A DNA stretch of 64,000 bases from Gracilibacillus kekensis (lineage in GTDB: Bacteria; Bacillota; Bacilli; Bacillales; Amphibacillaceae). How positions within the stretch are numbered: position 1 is the first letter of the stretch; each line of letters starts with the position of its first letter. A program made the position numbers and the translations under genes. The notes beneath the pieces were generated by a model. It was not told where the DNA came from, ran no database searches, and saw nothing but the letters and a program-made list of their open reading frames with translations. The stretch covers positions 169,761 through 233,760 of the forward strand of contig NZ_FRCZ01000006.1 in assembly GCF_900143085.1 (NCBI RefSeq), given 5' to 3'. Below are positions 1-7,227 of this stretch, piece by piece.

Positions 1-130
1 AAATGCCGACGAGGAAGGCTGTCATCGGCAAATCAGCAGTGATTATTGTAGGAAATGCCGACGAGCAAGGCTCTCATCGGCAATCTAGCTGTAACTATTG
101 TATAAACTGCCGATGAGGAACGAACTCATT
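1..130. repeat. Tandem 52-bp repeat with hairpin core
   Basis: Two full units (1-52 and 53-104) and a partial third (from about 104) repeat with a period of 52 bases. Each unit starts AAATGCCGACGAG and contains CTCATCGGCA or a close variant, so TGCCGACGAG can pair with CTCATCGGCA in a roughly 10-bp stem with one mismatch. The third unit keeps TGCCGATGAG and then diverges. The array may continue beyond the left edge. It lies upstream of an EamA transporter gene; no coding capacity is visible. Confidence 0.7.
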
Positions 131-234
131 AATCTTTCCAGACATAAAACTTTTTGAAATATCAAATAGGTTAAATGTTTAAAAATTGTACAATATTAAC
201 TGAACTTAGTATCTGTTTCCCTGTCACAAATTCG

Positions 235-250
235 TGTATAATGACGAGGT
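235..250 (+). promoter_or_regulatory. Promoter -10 and early ribosome binding site
   Basis: TATAAT at 237-242 is a perfect -10 hexamer. No convincing -35 is seen, so the promoter may be weak or activator dependent. The predicted transcript start, near 249, lies almost at the GAGGT at 246-250, so the 5' leader would be extremely short. Confidence 0.5.
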
Positions 251-258
251 ATATTAAA

Positions 259-282
259 ATGGATTGGATGTTTTGTCGTTGA
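259..282 (+). other. Seven-codon leader ORF coupled to transporter start
   Basis: ATG at 259 follows GAGGT with 8-base spacing and encodes seven residues (MDWMFCR). It ends at TGA 280-282, which overlaps the TTG at 279-281 in the frame of the transporter. None of the candidate starts of the transporter frame has a well-spaced ribosome binding site of its own, so coupled re-initiation is a reasonable reading. This is inference from spacing only. Confidence 0.35.
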
Positions 283-1205
283 AATCAAATGCAATATTTT
301 ATGTAGGACTTATTTTTGTATCAGTAATCTGGGGAGTGAATTTCGGAGTTTCCAGGTGGGCAATGGAGGTTTTTGCTGCTGAAGTCTTCGTTTTTCTTCG
401 TTTCGGTTTAGCGCTGCCAATTCTGTTTTTAGTACTTAAATGGACTGAAGGGAATCTAAAGGTAGAGAAAAAGGATTTGGTTAAATTAGCAGTGATCGGC
501 TTAATCGGGGTCACTTTGTTAGAAATATTAGTCATGTATTCGATCAAATTCACAACGCTCGCTAATGCGTCACTTCTAAATGTGGCCCCATGGCCGATTT
601 TTGCAGCACTTTTTGCACCTTTATTTACAAAAGAAAAAATGACTTTAAGAGTGGCTGTTGGTGGAATGGTAGCAATTGTTGGAGTGTCTCTTATTATTCT
701 CGGTGGTGGCGATGGCTTTGATTTAAGCTCAGAATATATGGTTGGAAACCTTCTGGCACTTTCAATCAGTTTAATCGGAGCTCTATTTAACTTGGCTTGT
801 ATGCCACTTATGAATAAATATTCTCCATTAAAAGTGACGACCTGGTATATATTATTTGGTACTCTGTTCTTATTCCCTTTTACAATTGGGGGTTGGGATG
901 GTATTTCATGGACCTCGTTATCTTTCACGACATGGGGTGCAATTGGGTATAACGTAGTTTTATGTACTGTCGCAGCATTTGTAATCTGGAATGTCTCAAT
1001 GAAGAAGGTAGGGGCAACGAAATCTAACTTTTATCGTTATTTTGTTCCGGCCTCAGCTGCAGTAGCTGGCGCGTTATTTTTTAATGAAGCAATTTATGCG
1101 CCTCAAATTATTGGTGCATTGATTATAGTGTTAGGTTTAGCGTGGATCAGTTCAGAACCAAAATCTGTAGTTAATCCTACTACCAAAAATAAGAGTGTTG
1201 TTTAA
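279..1205 (+). CDS. EamA/DMT family metabolite exporter
   Basis: Predicted ten-helix inner membrane transporter of the drug/metabolite transporter superfamily, with two EamA domains at roughly residues 8-145 and 155-295. Near the N terminus is the characteristic W-G-x-N-F (IWGVNF) in helix 1, and a positively charged ERKxT-like loop (TKEKMT) precedes helix 5 in the first half. The substrate cannot be read from sequence; amino acids or other small metabolites are typical for the family. In-frame TTG codons occur at 264, 273 and 279; I take 279 because it overlaps the stop of a short leader ORF that has the only good ribosome binding site. The C terminus is a short Lys-rich tail (about 308 residues in all). 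A second, different EamA transporter lies at 61.9 kb. Confidence 0.85.
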   Translation: MKSNAIFYVGLIFVSVIWGVNFGVSRWAMEVFAAEVFVFLRFGLALPILFLVLKWTEGNLKVEKKDLVKLAVIGLIGVTLLEILVMYSIKFTTLANASLLNVAPWPIFAALFAPLFTKEKMTLRVAVGGMVAIVGVSLIILGGGDGFDLSSEYMVGNLLALSISLIGALFNLACMPLMNKYSPLKVTTWYILFGTLFLFPFTIGGWDGISWTSLSFTTWGAIGYNVVLCTVAAFVIWNVSMKKVGATKSNFYRYFVPASAAVAGALFFNEAIYAPQIIGALIIVLGLAWISSEPKSVVNPTTKNKSVV

Positions 1206-1304
1206 TAATGGAACAAATCTCGTTTGAAGGAGCTAATGACATTGAAAGGCTTTTATAGCGACTGTTTAAATGGTTTGAAAAAAACAAGAGGAGCTGGATG
1301 GAAA

Positions 1305-1940
1305 ATGATCACGATCGATGGTGTCGTAGGTGTAGGGAAAACTACATTAATGGATATTGTTGTAAAGGAGTTGGGATACACTCCATTTGAAGAACCGGTA
1401 GTTAATAACCCGATTCTGGATAAATTTTATTATGATAGGGAGCGTTACAGCTTTCCATTACAAGTATTCTTTTTGAATGAACGTTTCAAGCATATAAAAA
1501 ATGCCAGCAAAATTCATCAGGCAGTTTTGGATCGTTCGATTTATGGTGATGTGATTTTTGCCAAGATGCTAAAAGATAACGGAGAAATGTCAGAAGAAGA
1601 GTTTGATATTTATTTAAGTTTATTTAAAAATATGATCGAGCATTGCCAGCCGCCTGCATTAATGATCTATCTTGAGATATCTACAGAAGAAGCGATTCGC
1701 CGTATTACAAAACGAGGTAGAAGTTATGAAATGGATACAGAAAATGCTTATTGGGAAAGACTGAACAAAGAGTATAGTGAATATTTCAAGGCATATAACG
1801 CATCACCAGTATTGAAAATTAATGTGGATCGTTTGGACTTTGAGAACAATTCATCAGATCGAGAACGTGTTATATCGCTTATAAAAAAAGAAATAGAGAC
1901 ATTAAATCTTTCAGAAACTGCTGCGACAAAGAGTATGTAA
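1305..1940 (+). CDS. Deoxynucleoside kinase family protein
   Basis: Deoxyguanosine/deoxyadenosine kinase-like enzyme for salvage of deoxynucleosides in the cytoplasm. A Walker A P-loop (GVVGVGKTT) lies at about residues 6-14. The FEEPV segment, the LNERF region, the DRSIYGD motif (substrate binding and catalysis) and the Arg-rich lid (RITKRGRSYE) follow in family order. At 211 residues from the ATG at 1305 it matches the usual 205-225. That ATG has GAGGAG 11 bases upstream. TTG starts at 1224 or 1242 would add 21-27 residues with no family similarity, but the TTG at 1242 has a good GAAGGAG, so the start is not certain. It follows the EamA gene closely and ends at a strong terminator. dGK versus dAK specificity cannot be decided by eye. 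Confidence 0.85.
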   Translation: MITIDGVVGVGKTTLMDIVVKELGYTPFEEPVVNNPILDKFYYDRERYSFPLQVFFLNERFKHIKNASKIHQAVLDRSIYGDVIFAKMLKDNGEMSEEEFDIYLSLFKNMIEHCQPPALMIYLEISTEEAIRRITKRGRSYEMDTENAYWERLNKEYSEYFKAYNASPVLKINVDRLDFENNSSDRERVISLIKKEIETLNLSETAATKSM

Positions 1941-1976
1941 TCAAATAAGAGCGAGAGGAGACTCGCTCTTATTTGA
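1941..1976. terminator. Bidirectional Rho-independent terminator
   Basis: A perfect 15-bp stem (1941-1955 with 1962-1976) with a 6-base loop and A/T-rich ends on both strands, between the convergent kinase and oxidase genes. Confidence 0.85.
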
Positions 1977-1981
1977 ATCTA

Positions 1982-3250
1982 TTATTTCTCACCAAAAATA
2001 TAAGTATCCATAAACGAATTTCTAAATTTCCCATCTGGATCATATTTTTTTAGTAATTGTTGAAAATCTGGCAACTTCGGATAAAGGGATTGAACTTTTT
2101 CAGGTGCCATGGTAAACAATTTTCCCCAATGTGGTCTAGCGTTAAAAGGTTCTAAAGCTTTTTCTATTTTTGGTAATACCTTTTGCACTTCTTCCCAATT
2201 ATCTTTCCAAGTGAAATGAAAACCTACAGAATCCTGCTGAAAACAAGAGCTCATCCATAACTGATCTTTTGCAACCGTGCGTATTTCTGAAATATGAAGT
2301 AGTGGTGCAATCTGCTCTCTAATTTTATTAATTGCTACTAACGCTTCATAAGTATATTCTCGTGGCAGAAGATACTCACTTTGCAATTCTTCCCCATTAC
2401 TAGGGGTGAACTCCATTTTGAAGTGTGGCAGGCGATCAAGCCATGCTCCTGACACCCCTAATTGTTCGGTGCAATGTTCCGCACCAATACCTGGTATAGG
2501 ATGACGACTTTCTGTTGCACGTGTAGCACCAAAAAAAGTCGGCCTAAGATCAATAGGTTCTTGGGGATGAGCAAGACGTCGTTTTAACCATGCATAATTA
2601 AATGTTTCGCTTTGCCAATCATTGAACAGACTGACACTATAAGCACTTGAGAAAACTTCTTCAAAATCGTCTTTAAGATTTTCTAACGGTAAGTTTTCAT
2701 AAACATCCTGTCTAATATAATAGGATGGAATCACATTTAGGGTAAGTTTGGTTACTACACCTAATCCACCAAGAGCTACCGCAGCCCCATTCATTTCTTC
2801 TTGATTATTTGTTCGAGAAAATTGTACAAGCTCACCGTTTGCTGTGACCACTTCCATAGCAACAACTGCGTCAGATAGACCTCGGTTATTGTTTCCTGAA
2901 CCATGTGTGGCTGTTGCACAAGCTCCTGCAACAGAGATGTGAGGTAAAGAAGCCATGTTTTGCAGTGCGAAACCTTTTTCTTCAAGATACTGACTTAAAT
3001 CACTATAAATAATGCCCCCTTCAACGGTAACCGTTTGGCTTTCATGATCTAACGAAATCACTCGGTTGAAATGTTGAAGAGAGATAATATTTTCTTTTGA
3101 ATCGGCTATGCCATTGAAGGAATGTCGTGATCCCACTACTCTTAATTTTTCACTTTGTTTTACTATTTCTTTTACTTGTTCTATAGTGTCAGGCTCGTAC
3201 CAATTTTTTGCACTGTATATGTAATTACCTGCCCAATTTCTTTGTTCCAT
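1982..3250 (-). CDS. FAD-linked alditol/xylitol oxidase-like enzyme
   Basis: Flavoprotein of the vanillyl-alcohol oxidase fold, closest in layout to bacterial alditol (xylitol) oxidases and L-gulonolactone/D-arabinonolactone oxidases, which oxidise sugar alcohols or sugar lactones with O2. The mature-like start NWAGNY and the GSRHSFNGIAD motif (about residues 39-49) match AldO; the His in RHSFN corresponds to the covalent FAD-attachment residue known in that family. NMASLPHISVAGA and ATATHGSG form the rest of the PCMH FAD-binding domain (to about residue 180). An ALO-type C-terminal domain follows, ending HWGK...YDP.G.FRN. The ATG at 3250 has GAGGAG 8-9 bases upstream and gives 422 residues, the family length; the 18 codons upstream are not family-like. 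A degenerate cre-like site (3317-3330) overlaps a possible promoter. Substrate choice is inferred. Confidence 0.85.
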   Translation of the reverse strand: MEQRNWAGNYIYSAKNWYEPDTIEQVKEIVKQSEKLRVVGSRHSFNGIADSKENIISLQHFNRVISLDHESQTVTVEGGIIYSDLSQYLEEKGFALQNMASLPHISVAGACATATHGSGNNNRGLSDAVVAMEVVTANGELVQFSRTNNQEEMNGAAVALGGLGVVTKLTLNVIPSYYIRQDVYENLPLENLKDDFEEVFSSAYSVSLFNDWQSETFNYAWLKRRLAHPQEPIDLRPTFFGATRATESRHPIPGIGAEHCTEQLGVSGAWLDRLPHFKMEFTPSNGEELQSEYLLPREYTYEALVAINKIREQIAPLLHISEIRTVAKDQLWMSSCFQQDSVGFHFTWKDNWEEVQKVLPKIEKALEPFNARPHWGKLFTMAPEKVQSLYPKLPDFQQLLKKYDPDGKFRNSFMDTYIFGEK

Positions 3251-3358
3251 GAATGTCCACTCCTCAATATTGTTGTTCATGATCCTTGTGCTATTATAAA
3301 ACAAAACTGTTTAAAATGGTAACCCTTTCAATCTGAAATCTGCTAGTTAAATATAAAA

Positions 3359-3385
3359 ATGCCCCTCATTTTTCAAGAGGAGCAT
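3359..3385 (-). terminator. Rho-independent terminator of AI-2E family gene
   Basis: On the minus strand ATGCTCCTC pairs with GAGGGGCAT (one G-U pair) around a 9-base loop and is followed by TTTT. It lies just downstream of the permease gene that ends at 3399. Confidence 0.75.
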
Positions 3386-3398
3386 TGTCTCTTAGCAA

Positions 3399-4550
3399 TT
3401 ATTCTTCTATTTCATACTGACCACGATCTTCCCCGTAGTATTTGTTATATCTTTTTTGAAATTTATAGAAAAGGTAAGAACCTATTACCTTAACGATGGC
3501 ATAGCCAGGAATCCCTAGAATAACCCCAACAACTCCAAATAAATTACCTGCGATCAGTAATACTAATATAATAGTTAATGGATGAACCTTCATTGTTTTC
3601 CCCATTATATTAGGTGAAACGAAATTGCCTTCTAAGAATTGAACGGCAATCCATACGATCGCAAGTTTAAGTAGCATAAAAGGTGAATCAACAATCGCAA
3701 TAATGGCTGCTGGAATAATGGCAATGGTCGGACCTAAATAAGGAACTACACTCGTTACCGCAGCAACAATTGCTAATGTAAAAGCATAATCGAGCCCAAT
3801 GATCAGATAACCTATAAATAACAGAATCCCAATAACAGTCGCTACAATGATTTGTCCTTGAATGTAGGAACCAACTTGCGTGTCGATATTATTGAATATT
3901 TGTTTCGTATCCTCACGAAACTTAGGTGGAAATAATTTAAGAGTAAACTGTTGAAACTTTTTACCATCTTTTAATAAGAAAAATAGAATAAACGGAAAAG
4001 TAATGATTGATACCACTGTGCTAGTAATTGTACTAGCAACATTTTGTACGCCTTCAAAACCGTCTGAAATATAATTTCCAATTAATTGTGGAAGCTCACT
4101 TAATCGGTCGGTTACCCATCGATAACCGTCATCATAATACGGTGCTAAAAATGAGTTTTGAACCCATTCTGTCATACTGGCACCTAATTGTTTTAAATAG
4201 TTTGGAAAGGATTGTACTAGATCTTTCACTTGCGCTTCAATGGACGGTGCAGTTAACAAAATAAGTCCAGTAAGTGCACCACTGATACCAAGAATAAGGA
4301 TAATAACGCCCCAAATTCGTTTGATATGCAATTTTTCAAGCAGGTTCACAATCGGATTCAACAGATAATATGCAATAAATGCTAAAATTACCGGAGGTGC
4401 AATTGTTGATACAATCACAGTAAGCGGGTGAAAGATAAATGATATTTTGGTATAGATATAGATAGTAATACCAATTAAAATAAAAAAAGCAAGTATGTAA
4501 AATATATTTTTGCCACCAATAAATTTTAAAAATCTATTTTGATCTTCCAT
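3399..4550 (-). CDS. AI-2E family transporter (PerM/YtvI type)
   Basis: Polytopic membrane protein of the AI-2E exporter/PerM family (PF01594). About eight helices are visible: two closely spaced pairs near the N terminus, a soluble amphipathic segment at roughly residues 105-160, and a C-terminal helical bundle. The C-terminal half has the family-typical VVPYLGPTIAIIPA and a GVVGVILGIPGYAIVKV near the end. Members export autoinducer-2, or, as shown for some Bacillaceae relatives, carry out Na+/H+ exchange; which applies here cannot be told. The start has AAAGGGG about 9 bases upstream, and the length of 383 is usual. It is a single-gene unit with its own terminator; divergent from it lies the small toxin-antitoxin locus. 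Confidence 0.85.
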   Translation of the reverse strand: MEDQNRFLKFIGGKNIFYILAFFILIGITIYIYTKISFIFHPLTVIVSTIAPPVILAFIAYYLLNPIVNLLEKLHIKRIWGVIILILGISGALTGLILLTAPSIEAQVKDLVQSFPNYLKQLGASMTEWVQNSFLAPYYDDGYRWVTDRLSELPQLIGNYISDGFEGVQNVASTITSTVVSIITFPFILFFLLKDGKKFQQFTLKLFPPKFREDTKQIFNNIDTQVGSYIQGQIIVATVIGILLFIGYLIIGLDYAFTLAIVAAVTSVVPYLGPTIAIIPAAIIAIVDSPFMLLKLAIVWIAVQFLEGNFVSPNIMGKTMKVHPLTIILVLLIAGNLFGVVGVILGIPGYAIVKVIGSYLFYKFQKRYNKYYGEDRGQYEIEE

Positions 4551-4642
4551 TTGTCACATCCCCTTTTTAAATTAATGTACCATAATATTGTTTTTTTTCC
4601 TAAACATAACTGATGTGTTTAGAAAGATGTAGTTTAAGACAA

Positions 4643-4671
4643 TTGTAAAAACTGCTGGAATAGGGTATAAT
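4643..4671 (+). promoter_or_regulatory. Promoter of antisense (antitoxin) RNA
   Basis: TTGTAA (4643-4648) and TATAAT (4666-4671) separated by exactly 17 bases form a near-consensus sigma-A promoter on the plus strand. No protein gene starts downstream in this orientation; a terminator follows within about 150 bases, so the product is expected to be a small RNA. Confidence 0.75.
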
Positions 4672-4677
4672 AAAAAT

Positions 4678-4820
4678 AGAAATTCATATCATAATAAAAA
4701 CCGCAGACGCTCCAACGTCTACGGTTACAATATAGACCGAACCCCGATAAGAGGGGCGGCGCTATATAGAGTGAAAATAACCCCTACAGCTTGCCAGCAT
4801 ATGAGGGGTTATTTTTTATC
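4678..4820 (+). ncRNA. Putative type I antitoxin RNA
   Basis: Predicted RNA of about 140 nt, from the start site implied by the promoter at 4643-4671 to the T-run after the stem at 4774-4815. Three hairpins can be drawn: AACCG-AGACG with CGTCT-CGGTT (about 4698-4725), CCCC/GGGG (about 4742-4756) and the terminator stem. Its last 40-50 bases are antisense to the 3' end of the toxin message, including the final codons. This convergent 3' overlap is the arrangement known for RatA/txpA and SR4/bsrG in Bacillus subtilis. Length, promoter and overlap are read from sequence; antitoxin function is inferred. Confidence 0.6.
4774..4817. terminator. Shared bidirectional terminator of toxin and antitoxin RNAs
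   Basis: AAAATAACCCCT (4774-4785) pairs with AGGGGTTATTTT (4804-4815) around an 18-base loop. The plus strand continues TTTTTT, the minus strand ends ATTTTC. It would end the antisense RNA rightward and the toxin mRNA leftward. The toxin stop codon (4809-4811) lies inside the stem. Confidence 0.75.
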
Positions 4821-4991
4821 ATTTCTATTGGACATGATAAACGCAACTAACATCCCAAAAGAGATCATTAGTGACAAAAATGAAAGCATTATTGTCAAAG
4901 CGTTTTCGATATCCATAGGCGCCACCTCCCATCCTGGGAAGCCTCCCAACGAGACTAACGACAAGACAACAGTGGCGCCACCCCTCATATG
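4798..4991. repeat. 12-bp inverted repeat bracketing toxin message
   Basis: CATATGAGGGGT at 4798-4809 is the exact reverse complement of ACCCCTCATATG at 4980-4991. In the toxin mRNA the first copy lies in the 3' terminator region and the second about 20 nt from the 5' end, so the message can form a 12-bp end-to-end duplex. Such 5'-3' pairing is a known way in which type I toxin mRNAs are kept untranslatable. Confidence 0.6.
4809..4916 (-). CDS. Holin-like type I toxin, 35 residues (TxpA/BsrG-like)
   Basis: A 35-residue hydrophobic peptide with a short acidic start (MDIENA), one membrane segment rich in Leu, Ile, Phe and Ser (about residues 7-28), and a charged tail SNRNDKK. This is the layout of the TxpA/BsrG/YonT family of membrane toxins, often annotated as putative holin-like toxin. 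The ribosome binding site is unusually strong (GGGAGGTGG, about 5 bases from the ATG), another family trait. An extended -10 promoter lies about 100 bases upstream, giving a leader of about 90 nt. In that leader GGCGCCAC (4972-4981 region) can pair with GTGGCGCC over the ribosome binding site. A convergent small RNA covers the 3' end. Overlapping longer frames on either strand have no ribosome binding site and are not believed. Toxicity is inferred from the pattern. Confidence 0.72.
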   Translation of the reverse strand: MDIENALTIMLSFLSLMISFGMLVAFIMSNRNDKK

Positions 4992-5013
4992 AAGTCGATC
5001 TATTGATGACTCT

Positions 5014-5022
5014 ATTATAACA
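5014..5022 (-). promoter_or_regulatory. Extended -10 promoter of toxin gene
   Basis: On the minus strand TGTTATAAT (TG, one base, TATAAT) is an extended -10 element. No good -35 is seen, as expected for such promoters. The transcript would start near 5007, leaving a 90-nt leader before the toxin ATG. Confidence 0.6.
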
Positions 5023-5241
5023 TGCAGGCATCTTTAATAGATTCTTTCGACATTCTTTTTAAAAGGCATCCGTCTATACCCTCTATTTTAATCACAGTCA
5101 CCTCTCCATCTAGTTTAAAAAACATACACATATACATTTTAATTTGGGATTTCTCAGATTAATTTGTTAAAGCTTTATCGTGAATCTAGAGTCATATCTT
5201 TATTTTTCTAGTTTCAAATAACACGTACGGACAAATTTGGT

Positions 5242-5271
5242 TTGACGCTATATATAACTAAATGATATTAT
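5242..5271 (+). promoter_or_regulatory. Probable promoter upstream of FGGY kinase
   Basis: TTGACG (5242-5247), 18-base spacer and TATTAT (5266-5271). It lies about 200 bases before the kinase start, leaving a long leader that holds an imperfect inverted repeat TTGTaccgACAA (about 5345-5356) and a cre-like site. The rest of the 5030-5470 interval is AT-rich with no coding capacity that I can support. Confidence 0.5.
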
Positions 5272-5374
5272 AGAATTACAATTCAAGTAGCAATATTAAT
5301 TTACGAAATTACTTTCTTATATATAGGGATCACAACCTAATTAGTTGTACCGACAAGTTATATGCTTATAATAA

Positions 5375-5388
5375 AGAAAGCGCTTTTA
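5375..5388 (+). promoter_or_regulatory. Probable CcpA cre site
   Basis: AGAAAGCGCTTTTA matches the catabolite response element consensus TGWAANCGNTNWCA at 12 of 14 positions, including the central CG. Placed in the leader of the FGGY kinase gene, it would serve as a roadblock-type carbon repression site. The function is inferred from the match. Confidence 0.55.
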
Positions 5389-5470
5389 TCTTCTTGAAGT
5401 ACATACACATATATTCTAGAAAACTAATTTTTAATTAACATTTAATACATTATTATTGGAGGAGAATAAC

Positions 5471-7069
5471 ATGAGTCAAATTTTAAAAGAAGCGATTCAA
5501 AACGGTAAAACAGCTCTTGGGATTGAATTGGGATCAACAAGAATTAAAGCGGTACTTGTTAATGAAAACAATGAGCCAATTGCATCTGGTAGTCATGACT
5601 GGGAAAATAGCTATATAGACAACATCTGGACGTACAGTGTTGATGATATATGGGAAGGATTACAGGATAGCTATCAGAAAATGGCAGAGGATGTAAAACA
5701 ACAGTATGGCGTTCCTTTACAAACGGTTGGAGCTATCGGTTTTAGTGCAATGATGCACGGCTATATGGCTTTTGATAAAAATGATCAACTTCTTGTACCA
5801 TTCCGTACGTGGCGCAATAACATAACAGGTCAAGCTGCATCAGAACTGACTGAATTATTTAACTATAATATACCACAAAGATGGAGTATCGCACATTTAT
5901 ATCAAGCAATTCTGAATAAGGAAGAACATGTTGCTGAAATCGATTTTCAAACAACCCTTGCAGGATATATTCACTGGAAACTAACTGGTAAAAAAGCACT
6001 TGGTGTTGGCGAAGCTTCTGGAGTATTTCCAATTGATTTAAACACGAAAGATTTTAACAAGAAAATGATCGGTCAGTTTAATGAATTAGTCTCAAGTAAG
6101 GATTTCTCTTGGGAACTGGAAGATATTTTCCCTGAAGTTTTAGTAGCAGGAGAAAATGCAGGCTACTTAACAGAAGATGGTGCAAAGCTTTTAGATGTTA
6201 GTGGTGAACTGAAGTCTGGCATTTCACTTTGCCCGCCAGAAGGTGATGCTGGAACAGGAATGGTTGCGACAAATAGTGTTGCCCAACGCACGGGTAATGT
6301 ATCTGCAGGTACATCGGCATTTGCGATGGTAGTATTGGAAAAAGACTTGTCTAAGGTCCATCCTGAAATCGATCTTGTAACAACACCTACAGGTAATTTA
6401 GTAGCGATGGCACACTCCAATAACTGTACATCTGACTTGAATTCATGGGTCGGAATGTTTGAGGAATTTTCAAACGCTATGGGAATCAAAGTAGACTCTA
6501 ATAAACTCTATGAAACGTTATTTAACTTAGCACTTAAAGGAGATCCAGATGGTGGTGGATTATTATCTTATGGTTATCTTTCTGGAGAACATATGACACA
6601 TTTTGAAGAAGGCCGTCCATTATTTGTTCGTTCTTCCGAAAGCAATTTCAACCTAGCGAATTTCATGCGTACCCATTTATTCACCGCTTTTGGTGCGATG
6701 AAAATAGGTATGGATATTCTTTTAAAAGAAGAAGGAGTAAAGCTTGAAGAAGTCTTAGGCCATGGTGGTATATTTAAGACAGAAGGTGTAGCTCAAAGCT
6801 TTTTAGCTGGAGCATTTAATGCACCTGTTTCTGTAATGGAGACAGCAGGAGAAGGTGGAGCATGGGGGATTGCTTTGCTAGCATCGTATATGATTAATAA
6901 AAATGGTAGCGAAACTTTAGATGAATATTTAAACGAGAAAGTATTCGCAGATCAGGAAGTGAAAACAATCTCTCCAGATCCAAAAGATGTCAAAGGATTT
7001 GAGCAATTTATGGAACGGTACAAAGAAGGCCTAGCAATCGAGAGAGCAGCTGTCGATCATTTGAAATAA
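5471..7069 (+). CDS. FGGY-family pentulose kinase (AraK-like, likely ribulokinase)
   Basis: ATP-dependent sugar kinase of the FGGY family, 532 residues, resembling the long xylulokinase-annotated group that includes the clostridial L-ribulokinase AraK rather than classical AraB or XylB. The N-terminal ATPase-fold motif [13 protein letters not shown] (about residues 16-28) carries the phosphate-binding loop. [16 protein letters not shown] and the PFRTWRN segment line the sugar site. The C-terminal fold has the nucleotide-binding glycine runs [12 protein letters not shown] and LGHGGIFKT, with [12 protein letters not shown] near the end. The ATG at 5471 has GGAGGAG six bases upstream; an upstream TTG adds only five residues. 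A promoter and cre site precede it and a terminator follows, so it is monocistronic. No isomerase or epimerase gene is adjacent, so L-ribulose as substrate is inferred from family resemblance only. Confidence 0.8.
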   Translation: MSQILKEAIQNGKTALGIELGSTRIKAVLVNENNEPIASGSHDWENSYIDNIWTYSVDDIWEGLQDSYQKMAEDVKQQYGVPLQTVGAIGFSAMMHGYMAFDKNDQLLVPFRTWRNNITGQAASELTELFNYNIPQRWSIAHLYQAILNKEEHVAEIDFQTTLAGYIHWKLTGKKALGVGEASGVFPIDLNTKDFNKKMIGQFNELVSSKDFSWELEDIFPEVLVAGENAGYLTEDGAKLLDVSGELKSGISLCPPEGDAGTGMVATNSVAQRTGNVSAGTSAFAMVVLEKDLSKVHPEIDLVTTPTGNLVAMAHSNNCTSDLNSWVGMFEEFSNAMGIKVDSNKLYETLFNLALKGDPDGGGLLSYGYLSGEHMTHFEEGRPLFVRSSESNFNLANFMRTHLFTAFGAMKIGMDILLKEEGVKLEEVLGHGGIFKTEGVAQSFLAGAFNAPVSVMETAGEGGAWGIALLASYMINKNGSETLDEYLNEKVFADQEVKTISPDPKDVKGFEQFMERYKEGLAIERAAVDHLK

Positions 7070-7076
7070 AGAGTGG

Positions 7077-7107
7077 AAAAGATAGGGGATATTCTCCTAT
7101 CTTTTTT
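7077..7107 (+). terminator. Rho-independent terminator of kinase gene
   Basis: AAAAGATAGG (7077-7086) pairs with CCTATCTTTT (7096-7105) with further T residues after it, directly downstream of the FGGY kinase stop codon. Confidence 0.8.
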
Positions 7108-7227
7108 ATTGGTTTAATATCAGGTTATCTGTTTCCTGAATTGTCTCCCTATGATTTACGGGTGAATTGTATTATGATTGCAACAACTTATTTAGTCTCA
7201 CTTTAAGAATTTGAGGGGGGATTTCTG

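Noticed and set aside
1-130. CRISPR-like array
   Set aside because: Only about two and a half units, the whole unit including the would-be spacer is similar, and there are no cas genes.
3317-3330. cre site upstream of the alditol oxidase gene
   Set aside because: TGAAAGGGTTACCA resembles a cre but lacks the central CG and has a second mismatch, so I do not list it as a feature.
4771-4992. 73-codon plus-strand ORF across the toxin locus
   Set aside because: No ribosome binding site at its start; it is antisense to the toxin peptide and uses the terminator and leader repeats as codons. The plus-strand transcript is better read as a non-coding RNA.
4825-5031. 68-codon minus-strand ORF overlapping the toxin gene in another frame
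   Set aside because: It starts upstream of the predicted transcript start and has no ribosome binding site, while the 35-codon frame has an excellent one.
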